Assembly: GCA_036927565.1 (NCBI GenBank)
Contig: JAYESD010000003.1
Coordinates: 95,093,591-95,157,590, forward strand
Direction of reading: 5' to 3'
From: Tuctoria greenei
Taxonomy: Eukaryota; Streptophyta; Magnoliopsida; Poales; Poaceae
Length of the DNA: 64,000 bases
In this document: piece after piece, positions 1 to 9,737 of the stretch
How positions within the stretch are numbered: the stretch's first letter is position 1
Layout: each line of letters starts with the position of its first letter
Notes under the pieces: model-generated
The model's database searches: none
What the model was told of the DNA's origin: nothing
The model's input: only the letters and a program-made list of their open reading frames with translations
Made by a program: the position numbers and the translations under genes

Positions 1-185
1 CCTTCTTGGCGAGGTCAATCGTGTGAAGCACGGTTGATAACCAACGGAGCGGTGGTGTAGTGATTGCAGGGGCTGTTCGTGTTCTACTCGAGAGCCTCGG
101 ATCATCAACGTCGAGAACTCCACATCAATCGACCTATCCATTACCTTTCGGAAGATCGGGACTCAATCATCAATTTCTCCTATCA
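1..185 (+). repeat. 5' LTR, 3' part only
   Basis: Identical to 3677-3839 over 163 bases. The last stretch differs by one small indel (ACTCAATCATCAATTT here, ACAATTTT in the 3' copy). It ends in CA at 185, two bases before the primer site. About 730 bases of this LTR lie left of the window, judging from the other copy. Confidence 0.85.
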
Positions 186-187
186 AT

Positions 188-199
188 TGGTATCAGATT
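188..199 (+). other. Primer binding site, initiator-tRNA-Met type
   Basis: TGGTATCAGATT lies two bases after the LTR end. TGGTATCAGA is the complement of the 3' end of plant initiator tRNA-Met, the usual primer of this clade. The CRM-like copies at 17106 (reverse strand) and 25307 have the same site. Confidence 0.8.
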
Positions 200-1391
200 T
201 CCAGGTTTCCCGTTAGGTAATTCATCTATCCATTACATTATTTTTGTTTTTCATACCTAGAGTCCACAAAAAAGCCACAAAAAAACTTGCAGTTTCGTAA
301 ATCTGTTAATTACTTTGTCCAAACCACATTGAGCCTTTGCAACTTTGTTATTCAGTTTGGTTTGGTTGACTTTGTGTCTGTGGTTGAGTCATATTGCTGG
401 TTTAGAAGTGTTTTTAGTCTTAGTTTGAGTTTTGCATTGTGTTGATTCATCTTTTTGAATCACGTCATCACGTGCAGATTAGACTCATCTCTGTCCAGTT
501 CAGTATTTTCATCATATCTAGCTCATACGAACTCGGATTTTTGTGTTCTTATACTTTCTGGAAAGCTTAAGAAGTTATCTATAACTTTCTTATTCATCAT
601 TTTCCCAGAAAATATAGTTATCGATGTCGAAATTGCATTAGATCCGAATCTGTTATTGACCTAAAAATTCTGAACAGTCTGTATTTTGGGGGCAGTATCT
701 CCTATTGTTCTTTTCCAAAATAGGTCTTCCATATATTGAAATTAAATAGGAGAGATATATTTACAATCTTGATGTTCTAAGTTTTCCAATTTAGAGCCTA
801 TAAGTGTGCCTATTTGTCCCTGAAAGATTGAGCAGAAAATCTGCGACAGACACACGAGATATCTTGGATTGATTTTCATTGTGTTCTTCCCTTGCAGCAC
901 ATTCTGAAAAAAAAAGGAAGAAAAAAGAAAAAGACAACTGCAAAACAAGAAACAAAAGCCGCACACAAAAGAGAAAAAAAAACAACAAAAAAAACAGAAG
1001 TGCTTGCATTCTTTGTGTCATCTAGTTTTGTCTCATGTCTTGCTAGCTTGAACTACTAGGAACACATTTAGGCCAGCAACTTTGACAAGTACTTTGGACA
1101 CTTATTCAACTTTACTATCTGATTTCATTGTTGCTAATCCTTGCTACATAGAAAGTGTCATCCAAGCTACACCTTACTCTGGAGCAGAATCGATACACCT
1201 TTGCAATCATCCCACGCTTCATTGGTTTCTTCATACCGTCCACCGTTTGCCACCTGCAGTGTCGGTAAGAACACTTGTAAGAGCGTGGTAAGACGCTTGA
1301 GAGTGTGTGATTCCACTTCCACTCTGCCATTATCCTTTGTAGTTGATAGGGATAACATATTTTTTGTGTTGTCTTCTGTTTGCTACTAACA
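200..1391 (+). other. Untranslated leader of the CRM-like element
   Basis: About 1.2 kb between primer site and gag ATG. It is T-rich at first, then has a run of A-rich purine blocks at 905-1000. I see no ORF with recognisable coding content. The short ORFs on both strands here match nothing I know. Confidence 0.6.
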
Positions 1392-3479
1392 ATGCTAGGT
1401 AAAAGCAAGAATCAGGCATTATATGCTGAGATGATGGACATGATGAAGACGGCGATGGAGTTGCTCACTAAAAATCAAACATCAACCAAGGATTCACATG
1501 ACATTCAGACCACCTTTACAACACCTTCCACAAGAAGTAATTACATTCTCCCATCTTTTCCTTCTTTTGATGGTCTTGGTTATGATGAATATATTGCTTG
1601 GGAAATAGAGTTGGATAAAATTTTTGGAAAATGTCATATGTGTGAGAGGAGGAAGATTAGAAATATTGCAAGTGCATTAGTAGGTTGTGCATTAACTTGG
1701 TGGAACAATTTAAATGATTTAGAAAAACCTCGAACATGGAAAGATATGAAAATTCTTATGCGAGAAACATTTACTAGTGTATCCAATTGCAAAGATGAAA
1801 TACATGAGCTTGAGAAGAATTTCCTTGTTGTACCTCCTCCTATGACTAACCTTTTGCAGGAACAAGAACCAATAATTGTAGAAAATCCAAAAGCGAATGA
1901 GGTGTTCAACAACTCCTGTAAAAATTCAGATCTATCAATTCATATTCCACCCACAATTACTGCTGAAAATGAGAATAAAGGTAACGAATATCACAACACA
2001 CTTGTTGAAGGTGAGAAGTTTTTGGATGTTCTGAATTTTTTCACCAATCATGCTATTGTCGAGGAGCAACTAGTGGAATCTTTTATTGATACACCATTGC
2101 CACATGTTGATTTTCCAGCTGATCCTTCTGTTAAGAAAGAGTTGTGTGCTGATAACTCTATTATACCTATGCAAAAACAAGTTAATGTACAAGATGATTG
2201 TGTTTTGAATTCACCTACTTGTGCTGAAATTCATAATTTGATCACCGCTACTGCTGAAAATGATGAGCTGAAATTTTTGTCTTCTCTAAATACTTTGGGT
2301 TATATTGAATTTGACACTCTTTGTGATCTAAATATTGTAGAGAGGAGAATATTTTCACAATCTGAATTGCCTTTATTAAGTAGAAATATTTTTTATGCTA
2401 TAGGCAAATATGAACATAGTGGTATGTTTATGGTGCATAAAGTTTACATATGTTCAAATGAGGAAGCTCCTTTTGTGCTGCAACAACATGGTCAAGTAAA
2501 AGAATGTACTAACGCTAATAATATCTTGTCAAGTTTTTCTAGTATTTTTTCCTTGCAGCAGGGACAACAAAAATATTTTTCACTGCGGTTGTGCAATATG
2601 GACAGTGCTCACTCGGGCCTAAACTCTACCCCCAAAGCAAGTCTTTTTGCTGGACATACGAGCAAGCCGAGGACGGCTTGTCATAAAGAAGGGGAGAATG
2701 ATGAGATCATGCATATTATTATTGCACCTACAAACATGACACAATATTTATTTGTTTGGGATCCTGGCTCAAGTGAATGTGCACTCTTATTTGATGGACA
2801 AGATCAAGATGGCACACTATGTCGTCCACCACCTTGGCCTCCTCCATTCATGCATACAAGAAGATTTGATGGCGTTGCACATTTGGACCAACACATGAGA
2901 GGAGACGAACTTGAGTCGAGGACGACTCCAATTCAAGGAGGGGAGGATGATGAGGACATCACTTATATGGATACAAACAACACTCTACTGAATATACAAG
3001 ATGCAATCAATAGAGTTCATACACAACAATTAATTTCAGAGGTGAACTCGTTCTTATATATTTCCTTATATGTTTTTGAGCATAGATTGCTACTTAATGA
3101 TTTATTTGTGATTAGGATCCATGGAGAGGTTCAAGGAGTACTTGGAGGGAGTATTAGGGACGTGGAAGACCAGAGAATTCGTTCAAAGAAGATGGAAACC
3201 GAACCAAACTCCAAATCGTATCCAACTCGGAGTCCAGGAGCAGTACGCACTAAAACAGACGCCCAGGACGCATACGAACTCCGTTTTGGACGTTCTACAT
3301 ATGCACGGAAAGGGGAGAGGATAACCTTTCCAATGGCACCGGTACCATGTCAAAATTCCTTCGGAGTGGTAGGGAAACGTCGAAACAAAATCAAGTACAG
3401 AATCTGTCAGGGTGTTGCGCCACCGTATTGGGCCATTGGGCCTTGTATCAAGTCTAAGTCCATTATTTTCGTGTCTTAG
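1392..3479 (+). CDS. Intact Gag-like protein of a non-autonomous CRM-like retrotransposon
   Basis: ATG at 1392 opens a 695-codon frame with no interruption. Residues about 50-135 form a retrotransposon Gag core (FPSFDGLGYDEYIAWE, then ALTWWNNL and the TWKDMKILMRETF region). No CCHC zinc knuckle, protease DTG/DSG or polymerase motif follows. The middle part, about residues 150-450, is acidic and not recognised. The last part carries ESRTTPIQGGEDDEDI, matching the C-terminal tail that follows integrase in the CRM-like elements at 15.4 and 30.9 kb. The frame then runs about 530 bases into the 3' LTR, as CRM-type elements do. So this looks like gag joined to the extreme C-terminus of a polyprotein with pol deleted. 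An upstream in-frame TTG at 1380 is not a likely start. Probable role: particle protein, with enzymes supplied in trans. Confidence 0.8.
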   Translation: MLGKSKNQALYAEMMDMMKTAMELLTKNQTSTKDSHDIQTTFTTPSTRSNYILPSFPSFDGLGYDEYIAWEIELDKIFGKCHMCERRKIRNIASALVGCALTWWNNLNDLEKPRTWKDMKILMRETFTSVSNCKDEIHELEKNFLVVPPPMTNLLQEQEPIIVENPKANEVFNNSCKNSDLSIHIPPTITAENENKGNEYHNTLVEGEKFLDVLNFFTNHAIVEEQLVESFIDTPLPHVDFPADPSVKKELCADNSIIPMQKQVNVQDDCVLNSPTCAEIHNLITATAENDELKFLSSLNTLGYIEFDTLCDLNIVERRIFSQSELPLLSRNIFYAIGKYEHSGMFMVHKVYICSNEEAPFVLQQHGQVKECTNANNILSSFSSIFSLQQGQQKYFSLRLCNMDSAHSGLNSTPKASLFAGHTSKPRTACHKEGENDEIMHIIIAPTNMTQYLFVWDPGSSECALLFDGQDQDGTLCRPPPWPPPFMHTRRFDGVAHLDQHMRGDELESRTTPIQGGEDDEDITYMDTNNTLLNIQDAINRVHTQQLISEVNSFLYISLYVFEHRLLLNDLFVIRIHGEVQGVLGGSIRDVEDQRIRSKKMETEPNSKSYPTRSPGAVRTKTDAQDAYELRFGRSTYARKGERITFPMAPVPCQNSFGVVGKRRNKIKYRICQGVAPPYWAIGPCIKSKSIIFVS
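2931..2947 (+). other. Polypurine tract
   Basis: CAAGGAGGGGAGGA lies directly before the TG that opens the 3' LTR. It also encodes the QGGEDD residues of the ORF. The same arrangement occurs at 30864-30878 and, reversed, at 15437-15450. Confidence 0.75.
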
Positions 3480-3852
3480 GGTTAGGTCACGACCCTAACA
3501 CCCCCTTGGACATCCTCCCACCTATATATACTCCATGGTAGCCGCCATAGACAATTGGGTTTTGCTTAGATCAATAATATCGCCGTTTTTCGGTTTGTGA
3601 AACCCCAATTCAGCAATTTCAGATTGCTTCTTCTACGTTCTTGCTTGTGTTCTCGGTTGCACTTGCAGGGATTAGCCTTCTTGGCGAGGTCAATCGTGTG
3701 AAGCACGGTTGATAACCAACGGAGCGGTGGTGTAGTGATTGCAGGGGCTGTTCGTGTTCTACTCGAGAGCCTCGGATCATCAACGTCGAGAACTCCACAT
3801 CAATCGACCTATCCATTACCTTTCGGAAGATCGGGACAATTTTCTCCTATCA
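2948..3852 (+). repeat. 3' LTR of the CRM-like non-autonomous element (905 bp)
   Basis: Starts TGATGAGGACATC and ends CTCCTATCA, followed by Sirevirus gag sequence (AAGGCGATCG). Size and first bases match the 916-925 bp LTRs of the other CRM-like elements here. The TATA box is at 3523. The first 530 bases are coding. The start is inferred from family structure, because the matching part of the 5' LTR is outside the window. Confidence 0.75.
3523..3530 (+). promoter_or_regulatory. TATA box in the 3' LTR
   Basis: TATATATA inside CACCTATATATACTCC, about 575 bases into the LTR and 320 before its end. This is a normal place for an LTR core promoter. Confidence 0.55.
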
Positions 3853-5644
3853 AAGGCGATCGTCATGTGCAAGAAGCCAAGATTGAAATGATCGAAGGCG
3901 AATCAGGCAGATTCTCCATAGAAGAAGATGAGTCACCACAAGATATGTACAATCGGTTGAAGAATCTCATCAACAAAGTTTGAGCATATGGAAGCAAGAA
4001 GTGGAATGATCACGAGGTGGTGAAGCTAATTCTAAGAGCCTTCATGCCTCGCAACGTAACCCTATGTTCGATGATTAGAGAAAGCCCCGGGTATCAGAAA
4101 TTGACCTCGGATGAATTGCTTGGAAAGATCATCAATTTTGAGATGATGGAGAAGCAAGCAAAACATGTCAAAGATATTGCCGACCTCACCTCGGCAAAGA
4201 AGAAATGAGTCACTTTGAACTCCACTTGCAAGCCTATGTCAAAAGAAGCTCGAGAAGCTCAACAAGAAGAGGACAGCGATGACGAAAGCAGCAATATAGA
4301 TGAAGAAGATATGATCCTATTTATGAATAAATTCAAGAAGATGATGAAAAGAAGACAAGGTGGTAATCAAATGAAGGAAGACACAAAGACAAATCAAGAC
4401 CAAAGTTGAGGCGCGCTTGCTATAAAGGTGAATACCATCACTTTATAGTTGATTGTCCTAATGAAGAAAATAAGAAGAAGACCAAGGTTACAAAGCCTCA
4501 ACCCAAGAAGATGTTCAAGAAGAAAAAGCAAATTGGACAGCCGCACCTAGGAAAGGAGTGGGACTCCAATGATGAGTCCTCATCCGAAGAGGAAGAGGAG
4601 ATGGCTAGCATAGTCATCAAGAAGACAACCAAGAAATCCACCCTCTTCCCAACTATTGGCGCATGGAAGGACAATGACACATGTCTAATGGCGAAGGAAG
4701 GTAAAAGAAAGGTAACAACCAAATCTTCCTCCTCGTATTCCTTTGCTAGTGATAGTGATGATTTTAGTGAATATGATAGTTGTGATGAAAATGAATACTG
4801 CTTAGTGGTTTATACAATAAAACTGCTTCTAGGATAAAATTCTTAATGGATAAGCTTATTGATAAGGAGGAGCTCTCTAATCACCAAGAATATATGATCA
4901 TCCTTCAAAAGGTGGAATATCTTAAGATCAAAAAGCTCCTTGAACTTGAAAAGGAGTGAAGCAAGTCACTAGAACTTGAGTTAGCTTCGAGCAAGGAAGC
5001 TTGCTTGAAGTTAGCGACTAAAATGTAATCATCAAGGATGAACTTGCTAACTTAACCAAAGTTAAAAAGATCCTTGAGGTATAAGTTGAGTCACTCAAGC
5101 AAAGTGACCCTTCATCCTCTTCAAGCTCACCTTCTCAACACTTGAAATCTGAAACTAATATTACTTGTGCATGTGCTAAAATTGACACTAACTTGAAGGA
5201 GAAGTCAACTTGACAAAGGACAAGCATCCTTCCCAAAGTGGCATATTTGACAAGGAGAAGGTCAAGTATGCACGCAGTGCATACTCGGCCACAAGACCTC
5301 CTAATGTCAAATATGGCATTGGATATTCTTATGGTGAAAAGCAAAATGCTAGAAGCCACAAGAATAACCAGGAACGCATTGCTTTTGTCAAGGGAAACCC
5401 CTCTCAAGCTAGAAAGCCTAATAATGTTGATAAGTCCAAAATTGTTAACACATATGAACAACAACTATTGTTTAGAACCTTTGAAGCATCATATGTTCTC
5501 ATGAAAAGTAATCTTGGTAGAGTTTATGCTAAACATGTTGGGTCACGCCATGGGAAGACCAAGTCTCATGTGTGGGTGCCCAAATCACTTGTGACTAACC
5601 TCAAAGGATCCAAGCAAGCTTGGGTACCTAAGACCAAGGCGTGA
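3853..5644 (+). pseudogene. gag: Sirevirus gag, truncated and frameshifted
   Basis: The frame resumes right after the inserted LTR (residues GDRHVQEAKIEMIEGE) in the Gag core, with the ESPQDMYNRLKNLINKV region. A TGA follows at 3981, where related elements read arginine (CGA to TGA fits). Another stop is at 4206 and frames change near 4406. The zinc knuckle at 4418-4456 reads CYKGEYHHFIVDC and lacks the second cysteine of the CX2C pair. An acidic Ser/Glu/Asp-rich part follows, then a broken, charged, coiled-coil-like stretch at 4843-5200, and a basic C-terminal part with the conserved VWVPK motifs ending at a TGA at 5642. The change of frame between Gag and protease at 5642-5646 may be native to the lineage rather than damage. 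The N-terminus is outside the window. Confidence 0.8.
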
Positions 5645-5645
5645 T

Positions 5646-6197
5646 TTGTTCTTACAGGCCTATTCGTCTGGTGGATCGAAATGGGTGCTAGATAGTGGAT
5701 GCACCAACCACATGACCGGAGAAAGAAGGATGTTTGTTGAATATGAAGAAAATAAAGATCCAAGCGAAGACATCTATTTTGGAGACAACAGTCAAGGAAG
5801 GGTGCTCGGTACTATTAAAATTGCGATTTTGCCTCAACACACTCTTTCTCATGTTTTACATGTCAATTCCTTAGATTATAACCTACTGTCTATATCTCAA
5901 TTATGTGACAAGGGTTATAATTGCTTGTTCACTAATGAGGGTGTGACCGTCTCTAGAAGGAGTGATGACTCGGTTGCATTCAAGGGTGTGTTAAAGGGAA
6001 AGCTTTATCTTGTTGACTTCAACAAAGATAAAGCCAAACTTGAAACATGCTTGATTGCAAAGACCAACATGGGTTGGCTGTGGCATAGACGGCTAGCACA
6101 TGCTGGTTTGAGGAATCTTCAAAAACTCCTTAAGGGCGATCACATCCGAGGTTTGAAGGATGTTGTTTTTGAGAAAGACATGCCTTGTAGCACGTGA
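5646..6197 (+). pseudogene. pol: Sirevirus protease and integrase N-terminal (GAG-pre-integrase) segment
   Basis: The aspartic protease motif WVLDSGCTNHMTG is near residues 13-25, catalytic Asp codon at 5691. The usual copia stretch follows (NLLSISQLCDKGY), then the integrase zinc-binding part WHRRLAHAGLRNLQKL. The frame stops at the TGA at 6195, exactly where the second Cys of the integrase CXXC (CSTC) is expected. One substitution therefore removed a zinc ligand and ended the polyprotein. The reading frame is shared with the integrase core and reverse transcriptase downstream. Confidence 0.85.
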
Positions 6198-7295
6198 CAA
6201 GCCGGGAAGCAAGTAGGAGCACCTCATCCCGCGAAGAATGTCATGATAACAACGAGACCGCTCGAGCTGCTTCACATGGATCTATTTGGTCCAATCACTT
6301 ACATAAGCATCGGCGGTAACAAATACGGTTTGGTAATTGTTGATGATTTTTCGCGCTTCACGTGGGTTTTCTTTTTGCATGATAAGTCAGAAACTCAAGG
6401 AACCCTCAAGAAGTTTTTCAAGTGTGCCTGAAATGAATTATCATTGAAGATCAAGAACATACGAAGTCACAATGGCACGGAGTTCAAGAACACCTGGGTT
6501 GAGGAATACCTAGATGAGGAGGGGATAAAACATGAATTTTCAGCACCTTATTCCCCTCAACAAAACGGAGTAGCCGAAAGGAAGAACCGCACCCTCATAG
6601 AAATGGCGAGGACAATGCTCAATGAGTACAAGACTTCCGATCGGTTTTGGGCTGAAGCGGTTAACACCGCTTGTCACGCCATAAACCGACTCTATCTTCA
6701 TCGCCTACTCAAGAAAACGTCATATGAACTACTTACCGGTAGCAAGCTAAATATTTTCTATTTTCAAGTTTTTGGTTCTAAATGTTATATTTTGAACAAG
6801 AATCCTAGGACTTCAAAGTCCAATGAAGATTTCTTTCTTGGCTATGATTCGAACTCTTACACCTATCGTGTCTTCAACAAGGTCTCCGGACTTGTTGAAG
6901 TAGCACGTAACATAGTGTTAAATGAAACTAACAGCTCTCAAGAAGAGCAAGTTGATCAATGTGTGCTAGATAGAGAAGAAGTTCCATGTCAAACATTGAG
7001 AAGAATGGCATTTTGCAATGTTCGACCACAAGCGCCACCTCCAAATGCGAATGAAGAAGATGAACCACAAGAGGGGGAAAATGATCAATGGGGAGCTTCC
7101 ACACAAGATCAACCTCAAGAAGACGAAGATGATCAACACACCAATGAAGGCAACCATCTAGGGAGAGAAGAAGATGACCATGAAGATTCAAGACCACAAG
7201 TGCCACATCCAAGAGTACACCAAAGCATCCAAAGAGATCACCCCGTCGACAACATAATCGGTGACATCCAAAAGGGAGTGACAACTAGATCTTGA
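6198..7295 (+). pseudogene. pol: Sirevirus integrase core and C-terminal linker
   Basis: First catalytic Asp in ELLHMDLFGPI (about 6279). The second, expected in RSDNGTEF, is His here (RSHNGTEF, codon at 6468), so the DDE triad is broken. The Glu in NGVAERKNRTL is present. In-frame TGA at 6429 and 7293; both could come from CGA. Between the core and reverse transcriptase is a long acidic, Gln/Glu/Asp-rich linker (about 6920-7250), usual for copia elements. No frameshift is needed from 5646 to 8864. Confidence 0.85.
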
Positions 7296-7334
7296 ATTGC
7301 TAATTTTTGTGAACATTACTCGTATGTATCCTCC

Positions 7335-8864
7335 TTGGAACCACACAGGGTTGAAGATGCATTGAAAGGTCTGGATTGGGTGGTGGTAATGCAAGAAGAA
7401 TTGAACAGCTTCAAACAGAACGAGGTGTGGGAACTTGTTGAAAGGCCCATGTTCAACGTCGTCGGCACTAAATGGGTCTTCTACAACAAGCAAGACGAAC
7501 ACGGGGTGGTGATAAGAAACAAGGCGCGACTTGTGGCCAAAGGATATTCACAAGTCGAAGGTTTGGATTTCAACGAAACTTTTGCTCCCGTAGATAGGCT
7601 TGAATCGATTCGAATATTACTTGCATATGCTACTCACTATGATTCCAAGCTCTATCAAATGGATGTGAAAAGCGCCTTCCTCAATGGACCAATCAAGCAG
7701 GAGGTGTACGTGGAGCAACCCCTCAAGTTTGAAGATCAAGAGTTCCACAACCATGTGTTCAAACTGCGTAAGGCTCTCTATGGCCTCAAACAAGCTCCTA
7801 GAGCTTGGTATGAGTGCCTTAGAGATTTTTTGATTGAAAATAGATTTAAGATTGACAAAGTTGATTACACACTATTTACCAAGCATTTTGAAAATGATCT
7901 ATTTATCTGTCAAATTTATGTCGATGATATTATATTTGGTTCAACTAACAAATCCTTTTGTGAAGAATTTGGTAAGATTATGACAGATAGATTCGAGATG
8001 TCTACGATTGAAGAATTGAGATATTTCTTGGGATTCCAAGTGGGGCAACAAAAGGAAGGGACGTTCATAAGCCAAACCAATTACACTCAAGACATACTCA
8101 AAAAGTTTGGAATGTACAAAGCAAAACCTATAAAGACTCCCATGGCAACAAATAGACACTTGAATCTCAATGAAGACGGACCAAACGTGGATCAAAAGGA
8201 ATATCGCTCCGTGATTGGATCCCTACTTTGTGCATCTAGGCCTGATATTATGTTGAGTGTATGTGTGTGTGCAAGATTTCAAGCCAATCCTAAGGAGTGT
8301 CATTTGATAGCCGTAAAAAGAATCTTGCGATATTTAGTTCATACACCCAACCTAGGCCTTTGGTATCCTAAAGATCCCAAGTTCAATCTCATTGGATACT
8401 CCGATGCAGATTATGTCGGATGCAAAGTAGATAGAAAAAGTACCTCCGGTACATGCCAATTCCTAGGTAGATCCCTAGTTTCTTGGTCCTCCAAGAAACA
8501 AAACTTCATTGCCTTATCCACGGCCGAAGCGGAGTATGTTGCAGTCGGGAGTTGTTGTGCACAACTCCTTTTGATGCGACAAACTCTAAGGGATTACGGT
8601 TACAATATGAGTCGTATTCCACTCCTTTGTGATAATGAGAGTGCTATTAAAATTGCCCATAACCCCGTTGAGCACTCTAGGACCAAACACATAGACATCC
8701 AACATCACTTTTTGAGAGACCACTCAATGAAAGGAGACATAGCCATTTCCCATGTCAACACTGAAAAACAACTAGCTGATATATTTACCAAGCCACTTGA
8801 TGAAAAACGTTTTTGCGAGCTCCGAAATGAACTAAATATCCTTGATGCTCGGAACATGGTTTGA
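7335..8864 (+). pseudogene. pol: Sirevirus reverse transcriptase and RNase H
   Basis: An uninterrupted copia-type polymerase segment, about 509 codons from the last stop. It has the opening NEVWELVERP, then NKARLVAKGYSQVEGLDF, the motif A region YQMDVKSAFLNG, KALYGLKQAPRAWY, and the catalytic YVDD at 7917-7928. RNase H follows with DADYVGCKVDRKSTSG, STAEAEYVA, CDNESAIKI and HSRTKHIDI. All main catalytic residues I can identify are intact, so this is the best-kept part of the element. It ends with TGA at 8862. It has no ATG of its own and is the C-terminal part of the interrupted polyprotein. Confidence 0.9.
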
Positions 8865-9737
8865 AAACTTGCATACATGTATGCCATCTTCAAAATCTAT
8901 TGATTGTATTATGAAAATCATCTCTCTCCATTTTCTCCGAAAAATATGTTAATTACTTGATATTGGTGAATTATGGTCATAGCTTGATTGTTGGATGTTT
9001 ACTGATCATATTCGTCAAGATTATTTGTGTGTTTTGCCCACTATTTTCTTTGTAAGCATCTTCGAATATACATGAATGGGCTAAATGTTTCTGTTCTGGT
9101 GACCACGGACTAGTTCGTGGTTACCCCCAGAGATTCAGTAGTCCGGACTAGTCCGACTGATCACGGACTAGTCCAATTTTTTGACTCCATGACCCTAGGC
9201 CCTCAAAACCGTAATCTCCTTCATCCTCACAACGTTCCTCACATTCTCTCTCTTCACTCGAGCGCCCCAAGGTGATTTGGCGATTCCTCCACTAAATCTC
9301 TTCAACTATCCGTGGAAAACGATCTTCATCGCAAGGGGATCGAGGTCCACGGACTTGTTCGTATCAACAGCACCTCCAACCTCAAGAATCAAAGGATTTT
9401 GGTAAAGTTTCTCTAAAACCCTAGAATCTTCGATTTCTTGTGTTATGGAACAAATAGCTTAGCTCCACTAGTTAATACATGACTCCTTGTTGTATGACAT
9501 CTAACTTGAGCTATTTTTGCATTGAGAAACACCATTGATTTGCTAGTTAGGGTTTGAGCAGTTGAACACTGGACTAGTCTGGTCTCAGTATGGACAAGTT
9601 TGGTACACCGGACTAGTCCGCACTTGAGCATCGGACAAGTCTGATTTTTGACTGAACTCAACCCTAATTTCCTTCTACTCAATGCATTTCCTTACCATCA
9701 ATCCTCATCCATGTATTGTATAATCCTTGTCAGGACC
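8865..9737 (+). repeat. Spacer between pol and env-like ORF with palindromic motifs
   Basis: Non-coding. Copies and near-copies of the palindrome-centred motif GGACTAGTCCGA (core ACTAGT) occur near 9108, 9143, 9165, 9572 and 9609, with variants ACTTGT and ACAAGT at 9352 and 9634. The same motif fills the LTR at 12028-12545. Confidence 0.75.

Larger units (their letters stand above)
1..3852 (+). mobile_element. Young non-autonomous CRM-like Ty3/gypsy element (left end outside window)
   Basis: The first 163 bases match 3677-3839 without a visible difference, and both copies end in CTCCTATCA, so these are the two LTRs. Order: end of 5' LTR, primer site 188-199, leader, one long ORF, purine tract 2931-2947, 3' LTR 2948-3852. 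There is no protease, reverse transcriptase or integrase, so it must depend on another element. The 3' LTR starts TGATGAGGACATC immediately after a purine tract, exactly as in the two larger CRM-like elements of this window, which ties it to that clade. It lies inside the gag of a decayed Sirevirus and is therefore the younger insertion. Unlike its neighbours its ORF is unbroken. Confidence 0.85.

Noticed and set aside
742..1021. Phe/Leu-rich minus-strand ORFs resembling a signal peptide or membrane segment
   Set aside because: The reverse of A-rich purine blocks in the leader of a plus-strand retroelement.
9648..9737. Upstream extension of the env-like ORF to 9648
   Set aside because: It would need a TTG start. 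The first ATG in frame is at 9738, and the upstream residues come from the palindrome-bearing spacer.
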